Notes under the pieces: model-generated
The model's database searches: none
Told to the model about the DNA's origin: nothing
Seen by the model: the letters and a program-made list of their open reading frames with translations, nothing else
Shown here: in pieces, positions 18,947 to 29,928 of the stretch
How positions within the stretch are numbered: position 1 is the first letter of the stretch
Layout of the letters: each line of letters starts with the position of its first letter
Position numbers and translations under genes: made by a program
Origin: Hoylesella enoeca JCM 12259
GTDB lineage: Bacteria > Bacteroidota > Bacteroidia > Bacteroidales > Bacteroidaceae
Length of the DNA: 64,000 bases
Reading direction: 5' to 3'
Assembly: GCF_000613405.1 (NCBI RefSeq)
Contig: NZ_BAIX01000001.1
Coordinates: 1-64,000 of the forward strand

Positions 18947-21828
18947 ATGGAATATAATTTCAGCGAAATCGAAAAGAAATGGCAACAAAAATGGATTGCC
19001 GATAAAACCTATCAAGTGACTGAAAACAAAGCAAAAGAGAAATTCTATGTGCTTAATATGTTCCCGTATCCATCCGGAGCGGGCCTTCACGTGGGTCATC
19101 CGCTGGGTTATATAGCCAGTGATATCTATGCACGTTACAAGCGGTTGCAGGGTTTCAACGTATTAAATCCGATGGGATATGATGCCTATGGCCTACCCGC
19201 CGAGCAATATGCGATTCAGACCGGACAGCATCCTGCCATCACGACAGCTGCTAACATCAAGCGCTATCGTGAACAATTAGACAAGATAGGATTCTCTTTC
19301 GACTGGCAAAGAGAGGTTCGCACCTGTGAACCCAGTTATTATAAGTGGACGCAATGGGCGTTTCAGAAGATGTTCGGAAGCTATTATGACAATGCCGAAG
19401 GTAAGGCTTTACCTATTGAAAAGCTCGCGACTTATCTTTCAGAATACGGTACCCAAGGGTTGAATGTAGCTCAAAGCGAAGAACTGAAACTATCGGCGGC
19501 CGAATGGAATGCGATGAACGAGCGGGAGCAACAGCAGGTTTTGATGAACTATCGCATTGCTTATTTGGGCGAAACAATGGTCAATTGGTGTGCCGAACTG
19601 GGTACAGTGCTGGCCAATGACGAGGTAGTCGATGGCCTTTCAGTGCGTGGCGGCTATCCCGTTGTTCAAAAAAAGATGCGTCAATGGTGCTTGCGCGTGT
19701 CGGCGTATGCACAAAGACTGCTCGACGGATTAGACCAAATAGACTGGACGGAATCGTTAAAGGAAACACAACGAAACTGGATCGGTCGGTCGGAAGGTGC
19801 CGAAGTGGAGTTCAAAGTGAAAGACAGCGACATACGTTTCACCATCTTTACGACACGTGCCGACACGATGTTCGGCGTCACTTTCGCTGTTTTGGCACCT
19901 GAAAGCGAGTATGTACAATCAGTAACAACGGCAGAACAACGTGCGGAAGTGAACGAATACTTGGCTCAAACGAAGAAACGCACAGAGCGAGAACGCATTT
20001 CCGACCGTCGTGTCACAGGTGTTTTCACCGGGTCCTATGCGATAAATCCTTTGACAAACAAACCGATTCCCATTTGGATCAGCGATTATGTATTGGCCGG
20101 TTACGGCACAGGCGCGATTATGGCAGTGCCTGCTCACGATTCAAGAGACTATGCTTTTGCCAAGCATTTCAATCTTCCGATCATCCCATTGATTGAAGGT
20201 GCCGATATAAGTGAACAGAGTTATGATGCCAAAGAAGGTATTGTAATGAACAGCCCGGCCTCTCCCAACTCTTCCGAAATAGGAGAAATACATCCAGAAA
20301 AGGGGTTGGTTTTAAATGGATTGACCGTAAAAGAGGCAATTGCTAAAACCAAAGCGTATGTTACGGAGCATCGTTTGGGTCGCGTAAAGGTCAACTATCG
20401 TTTGCGCGACGCCATCTTTTCGCGACAACGTTATTGGGGAGAACCGTTCCCGGTGTACTATAAAGACGGAATGCCTTATATGATTCCGGAAGACAAACTA
20501 CCGTTGGAATTACCCGAAATAACCGATTACAAACCTACTGCAACAGGCGAACCGCCTCTCGGAAATGCCGTAAAATGGGCGTGGGACACAGTTAATGAGA
20601 CCGTTGTCGACAAGTCTTTTATAGATGAAAAGACCATATTCGCACTCGAACTCAATACAATGCCGGGCTTTGCAGGTAGTTCTGCCTATTACCTTAGATA
20701 TATGGACCCGCACAATCAACACGCACTTGTGGGCCGAGAAGCCGATGAATACTGGCGGAATGTAGATCTTTACGTGGGCGGAACAGAGCACGCTACGGGT
20801 CATTTAATTTATTCTCGGTTCTGGAATAAGTTCCTTTTCGACTGCGGAGTAAGCTGTATGGACGAACCATTCCATAAACTTGTCAACCAAGGAATGATTC
20901 AAGGACGATCCAATTTCGTGTATCGCGTTATTTCATCAACACCTAACGAGAAACCGATTTTCGTGTCTTCGGGATTAAAAGACAAGTATGACGTAACACC
21001 GATTCACGTAGATGTAAACATCGTTCACAATGATGTGCTTGACATCGAGGCGTTCCGGAATTGGCGACCGGAATTTAAAGACGCTGAGTTTATTCTCGAA
21101 GAAGGACGCTATTTGTGCGGATGGGCCATCGAAAAGATGTCTAAATCGATGTTCAATGTGGTCAATCCCGATACCATTGTCAATCAATACGGCGCCGATA
21201 CATTGCGCCTTTACGAGATGTTTTTAGGTCCGGTAGAACAAAGCAAACCGTGGGACACCAACGGAATAGACGGTTGTCATCGTTTCTTAAAGAAACTTTG
21301 GGCACTCTTCTACGATCGTTCGGGTGCCTTTCTGCCCACTGACGGCGAGCGACGGCAGAGCAATTGAAATCTGTTCACAAGTTGATCAAGAAGGTAACAC
21401 AAGACATTGAGAACTTCTCTTACAATACATCAATCTCTGCTTTTATGATTTGTGTCAACGAATTAGCGCAAAGCAAGTGTCGCAATCGCAGTCTTTTATC
21501 CGACGTTATCGTATTGATTGCACCCTTTGCACCGCATATCGCAGAGGAGTTATGGGCTGCTCTTGGGCACACCGACAGTGTTTGCGATGCCCATTGGCCC
21601 GTTTACGATGAACAATATTTGGTAGAAAGCCAGATGCAACTTACCATTTCGTTCAACGGAAAAGCACGATTCCAAATGCAATTTGCCACTGATGTCGACG
21701 AAGAAAGCATCAAACAGGCTGTCATTAACGATGAGAAATCGCGCAAATACATAGAAGGCAATGCCGTGGTAAAGGTGATTGTCGTACCGAAACGCATTGT
21801 AAACGTGGTGCTTAAGCCGCAAAAATAA
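18947..21828 (+). CDS. leuS: Leucyl-tRNA synthetase, broken by an apparent one-base deletion
   Basis: The corrected product is about 960 residues. It attaches leucine to tRNA-Leu in the cytoplasm. Class I signatures are present: HVGHPLGY (the HIGH box) at about residue 44 and [14 protein letters not shown] (KMSKS) late in the protein. The editing domain is inserted between them ([12 protein letters not shown] and [20 protein letters not shown]), and an anticodon-binding helical domain follows. The start at ATG 18947 ([16 protein letters not shown]) is the family start. The frame breaks at about 21350: one C restored (GAGCGA to GAGCCGA) gives [18 protein letters not shown] and joins the two parts. 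As the gene is essential, a sequence error is by far the best explanation. Confidence 0.96.
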
Positions 21829-21858
21829 ATGAAATCAATCATTGTATAGATCTCCAAC

Positions 21859-21874
21859 CTCCTAAACTTAGGAG
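21859..21874 (+). terminator. Small hairpin between leuS and yitT
   Basis: CTCCTAA-AC-TTAGGAG, 31 bases after the leuS stop and 32 bases before the next start. Possible attenuator or weak terminator. Confidence 0.3.
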
Positions 21875-21905
21875 CTTAGATAAATCCAATTAAAACATCA
21901 AAGTT

Positions 21906-22886
21906 ATGACTATTGACCATCAAAGGATATGGAATGAGACCAAAGATTATATCTTTATTACCTTAGGAATTATCATTTATGCCTTTTCTTGGGCCTTTTT
22001 CCTCCTGCCATACGAGATCGTTGCAGGTGGTGTTACAGGTATGTCGGCCATTATTTTCTATGCAACGGGCTTCCGGGTAGAGAACACTTATATCATCATC
22101 AATGTTCTATTGCTCATCGTTGCATTTAAATCGCTGGGCTTAAAGTTCCTTATGAAGACCATCTATGCTATCATAGCACTTTACTTTATACTGAAAGTTG
22201 CACAGGCGGCAGTACCTGTCGACGCAGCCGGTAACCCCGTAAAGATTCTCGGCGAAGGACAAGACTTTATGTCGCTCATCATCGGATGCTGTTTCACCGG
22301 CACATCTTTGGGCATCGTCTTTCATAACAACGGAAGTACGGGAGGCACAGATATCATTGCAGCTGCCGTCAATAAGTACCACAACTTTTCAATAGGTCAG
22401 GTGCTGATATTCGTCGATTTCATCATCATCGGTAGTTGTTTCTTCTTCCCTCAGTTCGGAACCATCATCGAAAGAACGCATAAAGTAGTCTTCGGATTCT
22501 GTACAATGGTTATCGAAAACTATATGCTCGACACCTATATGAGCCGTATGCGGCAGTCGGTTCAGTTCTTTATATTCTCTAAAAAGTATCAAGACATTGC
22601 GCAATCAATCGCTACTCAGCTCGATCGAGGCGTTACTGTGCTTGATGGTCACGGCTGGTACACGGGACAAGATATGAAAGTCTTGTGCATTTTAGCTAAA
22701 AAGAACGAGAGTACTTTTATCTTTCGAATCATCAAAATGCTCGATCCCAATGCCTTGGTAAGTCAAAGTGAAGTGATCGGTGTATATGGAGAAGGATTTG
22801 ATGAGATGAAAGTCAAAGTGCCGAAAAATAATACTCTCTCTCCTACTCCACTTCAAATGGAAGAAGAAAAATTACAAAAAGAATGA
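21906..22886 (+). CDS. YitT-family membrane protein with DUF2179 domain
   Basis: A 326-residue inner-membrane protein. About five to six hydrophobic segments fill the first 200 residues, with the family pattern [14 protein letters not shown] near residue 37 and [18 protein letters not shown] near residue 142. The C-terminal cytoplasmic part (about 220-310) is a DUF2179-type ferredoxin-like domain with [16 protein letters not shown] and a [20 protein letters not shown] ending. The function of this widespread family is not settled; transport has been suggested. Its stop overlaps the rdgB start (ATGA), so the two are translationally linked. Confidence 0.87.
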   Translation: MTIDHQRIWNETKDYIFITLGIIIYAFSWAFFLLPYEIVAGGVTGMSAIIFYATGFRVENTYIIINVLLLIVAFKSLGLKFLMKTIYAIIALYFILKVAQAAVPVDAAGNPVKILGEGQDFMSLIIGCCFTGTSLGIVFHNNGSTGGTDIIAAAVNKYHNFSIGQVLIFVDFIIIGSCFFFPQFGTIIERTHKVVFGFCTMVIENYMLDTYMSRMRQSVQFFIFSKKYQDIAQSIATQLDRGVTVLDGHGWYTGQDMKVLCILAKKNESTFIFRIIKMLDPNALVSQSEVIGVYGEGFDEMKVKVPKNNTLSPTPLQMEEEKLQKE

Positions 22887-23509
22887 AGATTGTATTCGCA
22901 ACAAATAACCAAAACAAGTTATCCGAGATCCGAAATATCCTCGGCAGTGAGTTTGAAATCGTTTCTTTGCACGATATTGGATGTACAGAAGATATCCCGG
23001 AAACAGGTAATACGTTAGAGGAAAATGCTCTGATCAAAGCTCGTTACGTGTATAATAAATATGGATTAAGTTGTTTTGCCGACGATACCGGCCTTGAAGT
23101 AGAAGCACTCGGAGGTGCTCCCGGCGTGCGAAGTGCTCGCTATGACGACATAACCGACCACGACAGTGAGGCTAATATGCGCAAACTTCTTCGTGAATTA
23201 GGTAATAACAACAACCGAAAAGCACAGTTTCGCACAGTTATTGCGTTATTACTTAAAACATCAAATCAACTTATTTCTCATACATTTGAAGGAAAAATAG
23301 AAGGCCATATAGCGCTGACAAAGCAAGGAACAGCAGGCTTCGGTTACGATCCTTTATTCGTTCCCACTGGTTATCAACTATCATTTGCTCAATTGGGAAT
23401 GAATATCAAGAATCAAATTTCACATCGGGCACGCGCCGTTAAACAGTTGGCCGACTATTTGCAGCAGCTCAATCCATCGTTCGGAACATGTTCTCCCAGA
23501 AACTCCTAA
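22883..23509 (+). CDS. rdgB: Non-canonical purine NTP pyrophosphatase (XTP/dITP diphosphatase)
   Basis: A 208-residue Ham1/RdgB protein that hydrolyses dITP and XTP to monophosphates and so keeps deaminated purines out of DNA. It starts with the substrate-binding motif [14 protein letters not shown], then [24 protein letters not shown] (catalytic Asp and binding loop) and [13 protein letters not shown], and ends in [14 protein letters not shown]. All key motifs are intact. It overlaps yitT by 4 bases upstream and porZ by 22 bases downstream, indicating a tight operon. Confidence 0.95.
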   Translation: MKIVFATNNQNKLSEIRNILGSEFEIVSLHDIGCTEDIPETGNTLEENALIKARYVYNKYGLSCFADDTGLEVEALGGAPGVRSARYDDITDHDSEANMRKLLRELGNNNNRKAQFRTVIALLLKTSNQLISHTFEGKIEGHIALTKQGTAGFGYDPLFVPTGYQLSFAQLGMNIKNQISHRARAVKQLADYLQQLNPSFGTCSPRNS

Positions 23510-25506
23510 CACTCTCATTCTGCGTGCTTTATGCACTATCAACTTCTGCCCAATCTACGCAGTGGAAGTCATACATGTCTTATCGCGATGTGAAAAGCAT
23601 CGAATCAGCGGGCGAAAAGATGTTTGTTGTCGCCTCAAAAAGCGTCTTTTGTTACACCCCTACTGATAAGAGCGTCACCACCTATGATAAAGCGAGCGGG
23701 CTAAGCGACTGTTTGGTTTCACAGATAGCATGGTGTGCGCCTGCGAAAAGGCTACTCATCCTGTATGAAAACAACAATATCGATCTGCTTTCCGATAACG
23801 GTGATGTGATAAATATACCCGATTATCGCAATAAATCGATGACAACCGACAAAACAGTCAATAGCATTTACGTTGCCGGTAACAGTGCTTATCTTTGCAA
23901 CGGATTCGGAATCGTGAAGCTGAATATGAAGACAGGTGAGATCAGCGATACTTATCGTCTTGGCTTCCGAGTAGATTATGCCTACATCAAAGATGCCCGT
24001 CTCTATGCATCTTCATCTTCTCACGGACTTTGGTCGGCATTACTCACGGCTAACTTATATGATAAAAGCCAATGGAAACGCGTGGGTGAACACGTACCTC
24101 GCTCTAAAACGATTGACGAAAAATTGCTGAAAGTGATTCAAAATGTCAATCCCGGCGGTCCGAAATACAATCATTTCGGATTTATGCGGTGGTATAACGG
24201 CCGCTTATATACTGTCGGAGGAGGCTTCACTTCTACCGACGATATGATGCGTCCGGGCACTGTTCAGGTGCTTGATAATGGCAATTGGCATATCTATCAA
24301 GATGAAAACATCAGTCGACTGACAGGTTATCAATTTGTGGATAACAGTGGAATAGATATCGATCCGCGTGATAATAAACGCATATTTGTATCTGGTAGAA
24401 CGGGAGTTTATGAGTTTTACGATGGTAAATTCGTACAAAACTATAACAATAATGTGCCCGTTTTGAAGACAGCTTCAACTGTTCCGAACCCCAAAGACAA
24501 AGATTACGTCATCGTTCAAAGTATCAAATTCGATACAAAAGGCAATCTTTGGGCGCTCAATAGCATTAGTCCCTCTACCTCGTTAGTAGAATATAACACC
24601 GCAGGAAAATGGCTTTCGCATCATAATCCGGCTTTGATGTATGATGAAAAGAAGTCTTTGGAGAATATGAAATCGATGATTTTCGATACCGAAGGTCTGC
24701 TTTGGTTCGCCAACGATTATCATCGTACACCCTCGCTTTTCTGTTATAACACTTCGACCGACCGTCTGCTGTCTTTCAAAAGTTTTACGAATCAAGATGG
24801 AACCACTGTCAATGTTCATTACGCCAGGTGTCTTGCAGAAGACAAAGAACACCATATTTGGATGGGAACAGATGTCGGTCCGCTGCTGTTGAAGCGCGAC
24901 CAAATAAACAACACGAAGCCTGTATTCACACAAATAAAAGTTCCCCGCAACGACGGAACCGATTATGCAGATTATCTTCTCAACGGAATCGACATTACAT
25001 GTGTGGCTGTCGACGGTGCGAATCGTAAATGGTTCGGTACCCAAGGAGATGGAGTTTACCTGATAAGTAGCAACCATCTCACCCAGATTCATCACTTTAC
25101 GGCCGACAACAGTCCATTACTCTCAAACAATATTGAGTCTATTGCCATTGATGGAAACAGCGGAGAAGTATACTTCGGAACAGAAAACGGACTCTGCTCT
25201 TACTTGAGTGATGCCACCGAACCGGCCGAAACGATGACCAAAAACAGTGTTTATGCTTATCCAAACCCCGTTCATCCTGACTACAATGGTCCCATAACGA
25301 TTACCGGTTTAACGTACGATGCCGACATAAAAATCGTTACTGCGAGCGGAATACTTGTCAATCAAGGTCGCAGCAATGGCGGAATCTATCAATGGAATGG
25401 TACTGATCGCAGCGGCAAACGCGTTTCGAGCGGTGTCTATATGGTGCAAACAGCTACGCAAGAAAGTAAAAAAGGCACTGTATGTAAGATCGTTATCGTC
25501 AACTGA
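23488..25506 (+). CDS. porZ: PorZ-like type IX secretion sortase component with beta-propellers
   Basis: A 672-residue secreted protein with a signal peptide ([12 protein letters not shown]). The first 500-odd residues are WD-like and two-component-regulator propeller repeats ([65 protein letters not shown]). The last 80 residues ([11 protein letters not shown] ... [19 protein letters not shown]) form a type IX secretion C-terminal domain. This combination fits PorZ, a surface part of the type IX attachment complex that binds A-LPS. Other propeller proteins with the same tail are possible. It overlaps rdgB by 22 bases. Its presence implies that the genome encodes a type IX system. Confidence 0.75.
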   Translation: MFSQKLLTLSFCVLYALSTSAQSTQWKSYMSYRDVKSIESAGEKMFVVASKSVFCYTPTDKSVTTYDKASGLSDCLVSQIAWCAPAKRLLILYENNNIDLLSDNGDVINIPDYRNKSMTTDKTVNSIYVAGNSAYLCNGFGIVKLNMKTGEISDTYRLGFRVDYAYIKDARLYASSSSHGLWSALLTANLYDKSQWKRVGEHVPRSKTIDEKLLKVIQNVNPGGPKYNHFGFMRWYNGRLYTVGGGFTSTDDMMRPGTVQVLDNGNWHIYQDENISRLTGYQFVDNSGIDIDPRDNKRIFVSGRTGVYEFYDGKFVQNYNNNVPVLKTASTVPNPKDKDYVIVQSIKFDTKGNLWALNSISPSTSLVEYNTAGKWLSHHNPALMYDEKKSLENMKSMIFDTEGLLWFANDYHRTPSLFCYNTSTDRLLSFKSFTNQDGTTVNVHYARCLAEDKEHHIWMGTDVGPLLLKRDQINNTKPVFTQIKVPRNDGTDYADYLLNGIDITCVAVDGANRKWFGTQGDGVYLISSNHLTQIHHFTADNSPLLSNNIESIAIDGNSGEVYFGTENGLCSYLSDATEPAETMTKNSVYAYPNPVHPDYNGPITITGLTYDADIKIVTASGILVNQGRSNGGIYQWNGTDRSGKRVSSGVYMVQTATQESKKGTVCKIVIVN

Positions 25507-25521
25507 AAATAGCTGATTAAA

Positions 25522-26490
25522 ATGGAGCGAATACGTTGGATCGACCTCTTACGCGGCATTTGCATCCTCGCAATATTGTTAGACCATACCGAACTCTATG
25601 CTACCGGTCGCAATATCATCTCTTATTCGCTCTACGTTATCAATGCACTCACCCTCTTTTTCTTTATCTCCGGCTATCTTTTTTATAGTCAAAACGGTTT
25701 CAATTGGCGTCGAAAACTCCGATCAATAATACTTCGTCTCATCCTGCCTTACTTCTTCTTCACCGCTATAATGGCCTTACCCAAAATGTGGGCGCACGCC
25801 GATAATACCTCTATTAACCATCTCTTGACAAGTATCCTCACCGGAAACGCCTCTTGGTTTGTGGCTGCACTCATTGTGAGCGAACTGATTTTTATGTTGA
25901 TTCTGTGTGTATCACGAGGCAAAACACAGTGGATTATTCTCCTGTCCATTATCGCTTTCCTTACATCCATCCCTTTATCCACACACCATCAACCACTTTT
26001 TTGGCAATTAGACAATGCCTTTCAAGCTCTTCTTTTCCTTTGTGCAGGCTACGTCTATCACCAAAACGAATCACGTTTCAACCATTTTCACAAGTCATCA
26101 TACACATACCTACTGATTATTTTATTACTGATTATAAAAATACTTGAATATAAATGGAATGTGGCTTTGTTGATCTGGCCTATCCATATTACGAATTACG
26201 CACTCTTTCTCATCGATATTTTCACTACCATTACATTAACAATGATGCTTATTCAGCGACTACCCACGAATCGACTGATTGAGTGGACAGGCGCACATAG
26301 CCTTGTTTATTACTTCCTTTGTGGTGGAGTTCCTTTGCTGTTAAGCCGTTTTACGAAATATATCGGTATCGAATACGACACGCATTATTTATTCGTCGTA
26401 CTGCTCTTTGCTGCGGTTTACATCACAAGCAGCGCTCTGACGTGGATGATCTACCAATTATTCAACTTCCTAAAACAATGCCGAAGATGA
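25522..26490 (+). CDS. Membrane acyltransferase (acyltransferase 3 family)
   Basis: A 322-residue polytopic membrane protein with about ten hydrophobic segments. The N-terminus IRWIDLLRGICILAILLDH carries the RxxDLLRG start and the conserved His of the family, and LFFFISGYLFY follows. It probably acylates a surface glycan or lipid. It starts 15 bases after porZ and ends in ATGA overlapping a glycosyltransferase gene, so the two may act on the same glycan. A-LPS decoration is an attractive idea given PorZ next door, but this is inferred from position alone. Confidence 0.82.
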   Translation: MERIRWIDLLRGICILAILLDHTELYATGRNIISYSLYVINALTLFFFISGYLFYSQNGFNWRRKLRSIILRLILPYFFFTAIMALPKMWAHADNTSINHLLTSILTGNASWFVAALIVSELIFMLILCVSRGKTQWIILLSIIAFLTSIPLSTHHQPLFWQLDNAFQALLFLCAGYVYHQNESRFNHFHKSSYTYLLIILLLIIKILEYKWNVALLIWPIHITNYALFLIDIFTTITLTMMLIQRLPTNRLIEWTGAHSLVYYFLCGGVPLLLSRFTKYIGIEYDTHYLFVVLLFAAVYITSSALTWMIYQLFNFLKQCRR

Positions 26491-27506
26491 ACAATTGTAT
26501 ATCCGTCGTTGTTGTAACTTACAACCAAGAGCAAACGATCGGTCGAGCCTTAGACTCCATTTTGATGCAGAAATGCCACCTGCCGATAGAAATTTGTATC
26601 GGCGACGACTGTTCAACAGACGCTACTCAAATTGTTTGCGAACGTTATGCAACCCGTTTTCCCGACATCATTCACTATCACCGAAACGACCGAAACAAAG
26701 GAGTTATCGACAATTATTATGATACACTACTCGCGTGTAACGGCCAGTTCGTTGCCGATTGTGCAGGAGACGACTTTTGGGTAGACCCTTTGAAGCTCGA
26801 AAAAGAGGTGAGATTATTAGAAGAAAATCCATCAATCACACTCGTACATACCGCTTGGCGATACTATGACGAACCATCGAAGAGCGTTCTTCCCCACCCT
26901 ATTCTTTCCGCTGAAAACAGCATTACAGACGGTCGGAGACTGTTGGTTCCAATCGCAATACAAGTAAGTTTGCCCGTTATTCACCTCTGCACCGCCCTTT
27001 ATCGCAAGCAAACTTTCCTGCAAGCCTATGCCGAAGACCCGATGCTTTTCCGTAATCAAGCCTTCAAATGCGAAGATTTGCAACTTTCATTCATTATGGC
27101 ATACGCGGGAAAAATTGCCTATCTTCCCGATGTTACCTTATATTATAGTACGGGAAAAACTTCTGTTTCAAATGCCGAAGACGATGAGCGTCAATTCCGT
27201 TTCGTTACAGGTGTTACCCGATTGAGCTATTATCTCATCCGCAAATACAATCTCCAAGCTCCTGAAATCAATCATTACTTCAATTATCGGATATTTGCAC
27301 TCGCAATGCACGCATTCCGTTTGCAACGTAAAGAGCTGTTTGATGAAGTGAAAAAATTGCGAAAAACGTGGGGTGTAAAGGGTGATTGGCGATACAAATT
27401 GGTCAGAATGGGAGCGCCAATCCGGTTTTTCGGTCAAGGAAAAAAGCACTATCCATCCTTTGCTTTTCTGTTTTACAAGATGCTGAAAAAGTTGATACGC
27501 TCGTAA
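26478..27506 (+). CDS. Glycosyltransferase family 2
   Basis: About 342 residues (339 if it starts at the ATGA overlap at 26487). The fold is GT-A: ISVVVVTYNQEQTIGRALDS at the start, GDDCSTDAT (nucleotide-sugar binding) at about residue 40 and ADCAGDDFWVDPLKLEKE (DxD-type motif and acceptor region) at about 95. The C-terminal part is basic and may lie on the membrane. It would add a sugar from a nucleotide donor to a surface glycan. It is the last gene of the yitT-rdgB-porZ-acyltransferase run; the donor and product cannot be told. A strong hairpin follows at 27527-27592. Confidence 0.85.
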   Translation: MPKMNNCISVVVVTYNQEQTIGRALDSILMQKCHLPIEICIGDDCSTDATQIVCERYATRFPDIIHYHRNDRNKGVIDNYYDTLLACNGQFVADCAGDDFWVDPLKLEKEVRLLEENPSITLVHTAWRYYDEPSKSVLPHPILSAENSITDGRRLLVPIAIQVSLPVIHLCTALYRKQTFLQAYAEDPMLFRNQAFKCEDLQLSFIMAYAGKIAYLPDVTLYYSTGKTSVSNAEDDERQFRFVTGVTRLSYYLIRKYNLQAPEINHYFNYRIFALAMHAFRLQRKELFDEVKKLRKTWGVKGDWRYKLVRMGAPIRFFGQGKKHYPSFAFLFYKMLKKLIRS

Positions 27507-27526
27507 AATAAATTCCCAGTCCCTTA

Positions 27527-27592
27527 CGATTAACGGTCTTTGGCACGCTCAAAAACCGTTAATGAGCGTGCCAAAGACCGTTAATCAGAAGC
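27527..27592. repeat. 22-bp-phased repeat locus F with a 24-bp perfect hairpin
   Basis: Three 22-base units (27527, 27549, 27571). Segment 27528-27551 is perfectly complementary to 27563-27586, a 24-bp stem with an 11-base loop. It sits between the convergent glycosyltransferase and DUF4923 genes, so it probably ends transcription from both sides. Confidence 0.8.
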
Positions 27593-27647
27593 TTGTTAAG
27601 TATAAATGAGTTGACAAGGAAATAGATGAGTCAACTCATCAGTTCTT

Positions 27648-28316
27648 TCATTGATTTCCACTGGATAGCTTGTTCAACCGCAATCCGCATAACATTCCGT
27701 CCATACTACCAATGAGTGACGAAGCGGTTTTCAATGAAGCATTGCCCGACAAACTGCCAACGACTTTCATATACGACAACAGTTTGCTCGCATCCATCAC
27801 GATGAGCAGATTCTTTCCATCAATTTGTGTCGTGCCGACAACCTGACTAACCTGCCCACCATACTTCAAAACGATATTGCTCCCGCTGATGGTATAGGTG
27901 CCTTTGAGCGCCTGTCCTTGAAGTGATTGCGTGAAATGGCCGTCTTTGTCGAATGTCATCTTCATTTCGCCGCGCTTGAATCCATAAGCGTCTAACTTGC
28001 TTTGCAAATGCTTCTCAATGATATTCGAAGCCACTTTACCGCCTGCATTCTTCAAGAAATTATGACTTTTGAAGACGATGGCAGGCTCTTGATAAGTCCA
28101 AGTGCCGATGACTTTGTCTTTCGTTGCCGCTTTATTACCAGCAAAAACAGTAGTTAATGCCGAGGTAGTGGTAACGTCAGATGTAGCCGACGACACCGAA
28201 GCAGCAGCACTTTTGACCTGATTCAAGACGTTATCCAAATTGATTTGTGCCTGCATTTCGATACTTGCCGCACACAACGCACATACAAGTGTGCTGCGCA
28301 AAATGATTTTTTTCAT
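27648..28316 (-). CDS. DUF4923-family secreted protein (lipocalin-like)
   Basis: A 222-residue exported protein with signal peptide (CALCAASIEMQAQ). A Ser/Thr/Ala-rich stretch (about residues 35-60) leads into the domain: IGTWTYQEPAIVFKS, then MKMTFDKDGHFTQS, LKGTYTISGSNIVLKYGG and a C-terminal helical tail. The pattern is that of DUF4923, common in Prevotella and Bacteroides and thought to have a lipocalin-like barrel; function unknown. It starts 55 bases after the miaB stop on the same strand and is likely co-transcribed with it. Confidence 0.7.
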   Translation of the reverse strand: MKKIILRSTLVCALCAASIEMQAQINLDNVLNQVKSAAASVSSATSDVTTTSALTTVFAGNKAATKDKVIGTWTYQEPAIVFKSHNFLKNAGGKVASNIIEKHLQSKLDAYGFKRGEMKMTFDKDGHFTQSLQGQALKGTYTISGSNIVLKYGGQVSQVVGTTQIDGKNLLIVMDASKLLSYMKVVGSLSGNASLKTASSLIGSMDGMLCGLRLNKLSSGNQ

Positions 28317-28371
28317 ACTTATTGAGTTTATTATCCTGTTTCAATCGTGGTTTTCCCGCTTGTGGAAAACG

Positions 28372-29684
28372 TCAAATCGCCTCGCCGAAAAGCGTGGCTG
28401 AGGTGCTGCCTGTGATGCGAATGCTGACAAATTCACCAATATGATGGTTGCCTTTATCAAAGACCACCATCTTGTTTTGCTCTGTCCGGCCGCATAATTG
28501 TTCGCGACTGCGCTTGCTGGGACCCTCTACCAAGACTTCAAAAATCTTGCCTTCGTCACGCTTGTTAGCAGCTGCCGACATCTCAGTCTGCAACTTGATG
28601 AGTTCGTTGAGCCGTCGGATCTTCACCTCTTCGGGCACATTGTCGGGCAGATGTTTGGCTGCATAGGTTCCGGGACGTTCGCTATACTTGAACATGAACG
28701 CACTGTCGTAACCCACAGTACGCATCAATTCGAGCGAGCGTTGATGATCTTCTTCGGTTTCATCATGGTAACCCACGAAGATGTCAGTGGACAATCCGCA
28801 ATCGGGAATCAGCTCTCGGATGGCCCGCACACGATTCATATACCATTCAACGGTATATTTCCTATTCATCAGTTTGAGTATTTTATCGCTTCCGCTTTGC
28901 ACAGGTAGGTGGATATGCTTGCATACATTGGACATCTCTGCAATCACTTTGAGCGTCTCATCACTCATATCCTTGGGATGCGAAGTGGTGAATCGCACCC
29001 GCATATTAGGCACTTCGGCAGCCACCAAACGTAGAAGTTCGGGGAAAGAAACTCCTCCCTGTTTTTGGGTGCGATAACTATTGACATTCTGTCCTAACAA
29101 AGTTACCTCTTTATAACCTTGCTGCTGCAAATCGTTACTTCTTTCAGGATACTCGAAACATCACGAGAACGCTCACGACCACGGGTGTAAGGCACGATGC
29201 AATAATGACAAAAGTTATCGCAACCGCGCATAATACTTACGAAACCACCAATCTTTGCCAAACTGATCCGCTGCGGAACAACATCTCGATAAGTTTCTGT
29301 CTTCGATAATTCAATATCAATGGCCTTGTTGCCAGTCTCTACCTGCGCGATCATATCAGGCAAATTGAGATATGAGTCGGGGCCGGCCACAAGCTGTGCA
29401 TGGTGATTCGCAATGAGATCGTCTCTCACTCGCTCGGCCATACAACCCAATACACCCAAGATGACATGCCTACCTTTTTTCTGTTCGGCATGCAATGTGT
29501 CGAGTCGATTATATATTTTGTTCTCTGCATTCTCTCTAACACTACACGTGTTCATAAATATCGCGTCGGCTTCTGACTCGTTTTCGCACAGTTCATAACC
29601 AGCCATTTGCATCACGGAAGCGACCACCTCGCTATCGGCCACATTCATTTGGCAACCGTAAGTCTCAATATATAATTTCTTCAT
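28372..29684 (-). CDS. miaB: tRNA-2-methylthio-N6-dimethylallyladenosine synthase, broken by an apparent one-base deletion
   Basis: The corrected product is about 437 residues. MiaB adds a methylthio group to i6A37 of tRNAs reading UNN codons. The N-terminal methylthiotransferase domain begins YIETYGCQMNVADSE; further cluster Cys residues lie in NTCSVRENAE and LGVLGCMAER. The radical SAM motif is CDNFCHYCIVP, and a TRAM domain closes the protein (KMVVFDKGNHHIGEFVSIRI). The frame breaks near 29136: one extra base gives ILKEVNDLQQQGYKEVTLLG. All cluster-binding Cys are kept, which argues against decay. Promoter box at 29702-29709. Confidence 0.95.
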
Positions 29685-29701
29685 TTACCGTTATTTGCAT
29701 G

Positions 29702-29709
29702 CAAAGTTA
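29702..29709 (-). promoter_or_regulatory. Putative -7 element for miaB
   Basis: Minus strand reads TAACTTTG, 17 bases upstream of the miaB start codon, so the transcript would be nearly leaderless. Confidence 0.5.
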
Positions 29710-29862
29710 CAAATAAAAATCGAACAGATACGGTTAAGCATCAATCATGATAGGTTTTCTTCACTTTTCCGAAGGTATCGGAATGAAGCGGAAAAACGCA
29801 TGTTTTGAACGATTTTGTACCTTTTTTGTACGATATCTGCTGCGAAATAGAGCGCCCGTTTA

Positions 29863-29870
29863 TACTTTTG
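29863..29870 (+). promoter_or_regulatory. Putative -7 element for the sulfatase-led PUL
   Basis: TACTTTTG, a match to TAnnTTTG, 58 bases upstream of the sulfatase start codon. Confidence 0.6.
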
Positions 29871-29928
29871 CATCACATCTACGAAATCAATAATAATCAC
29901 CCTTAAACTTAAATGACACATCGCAAAG

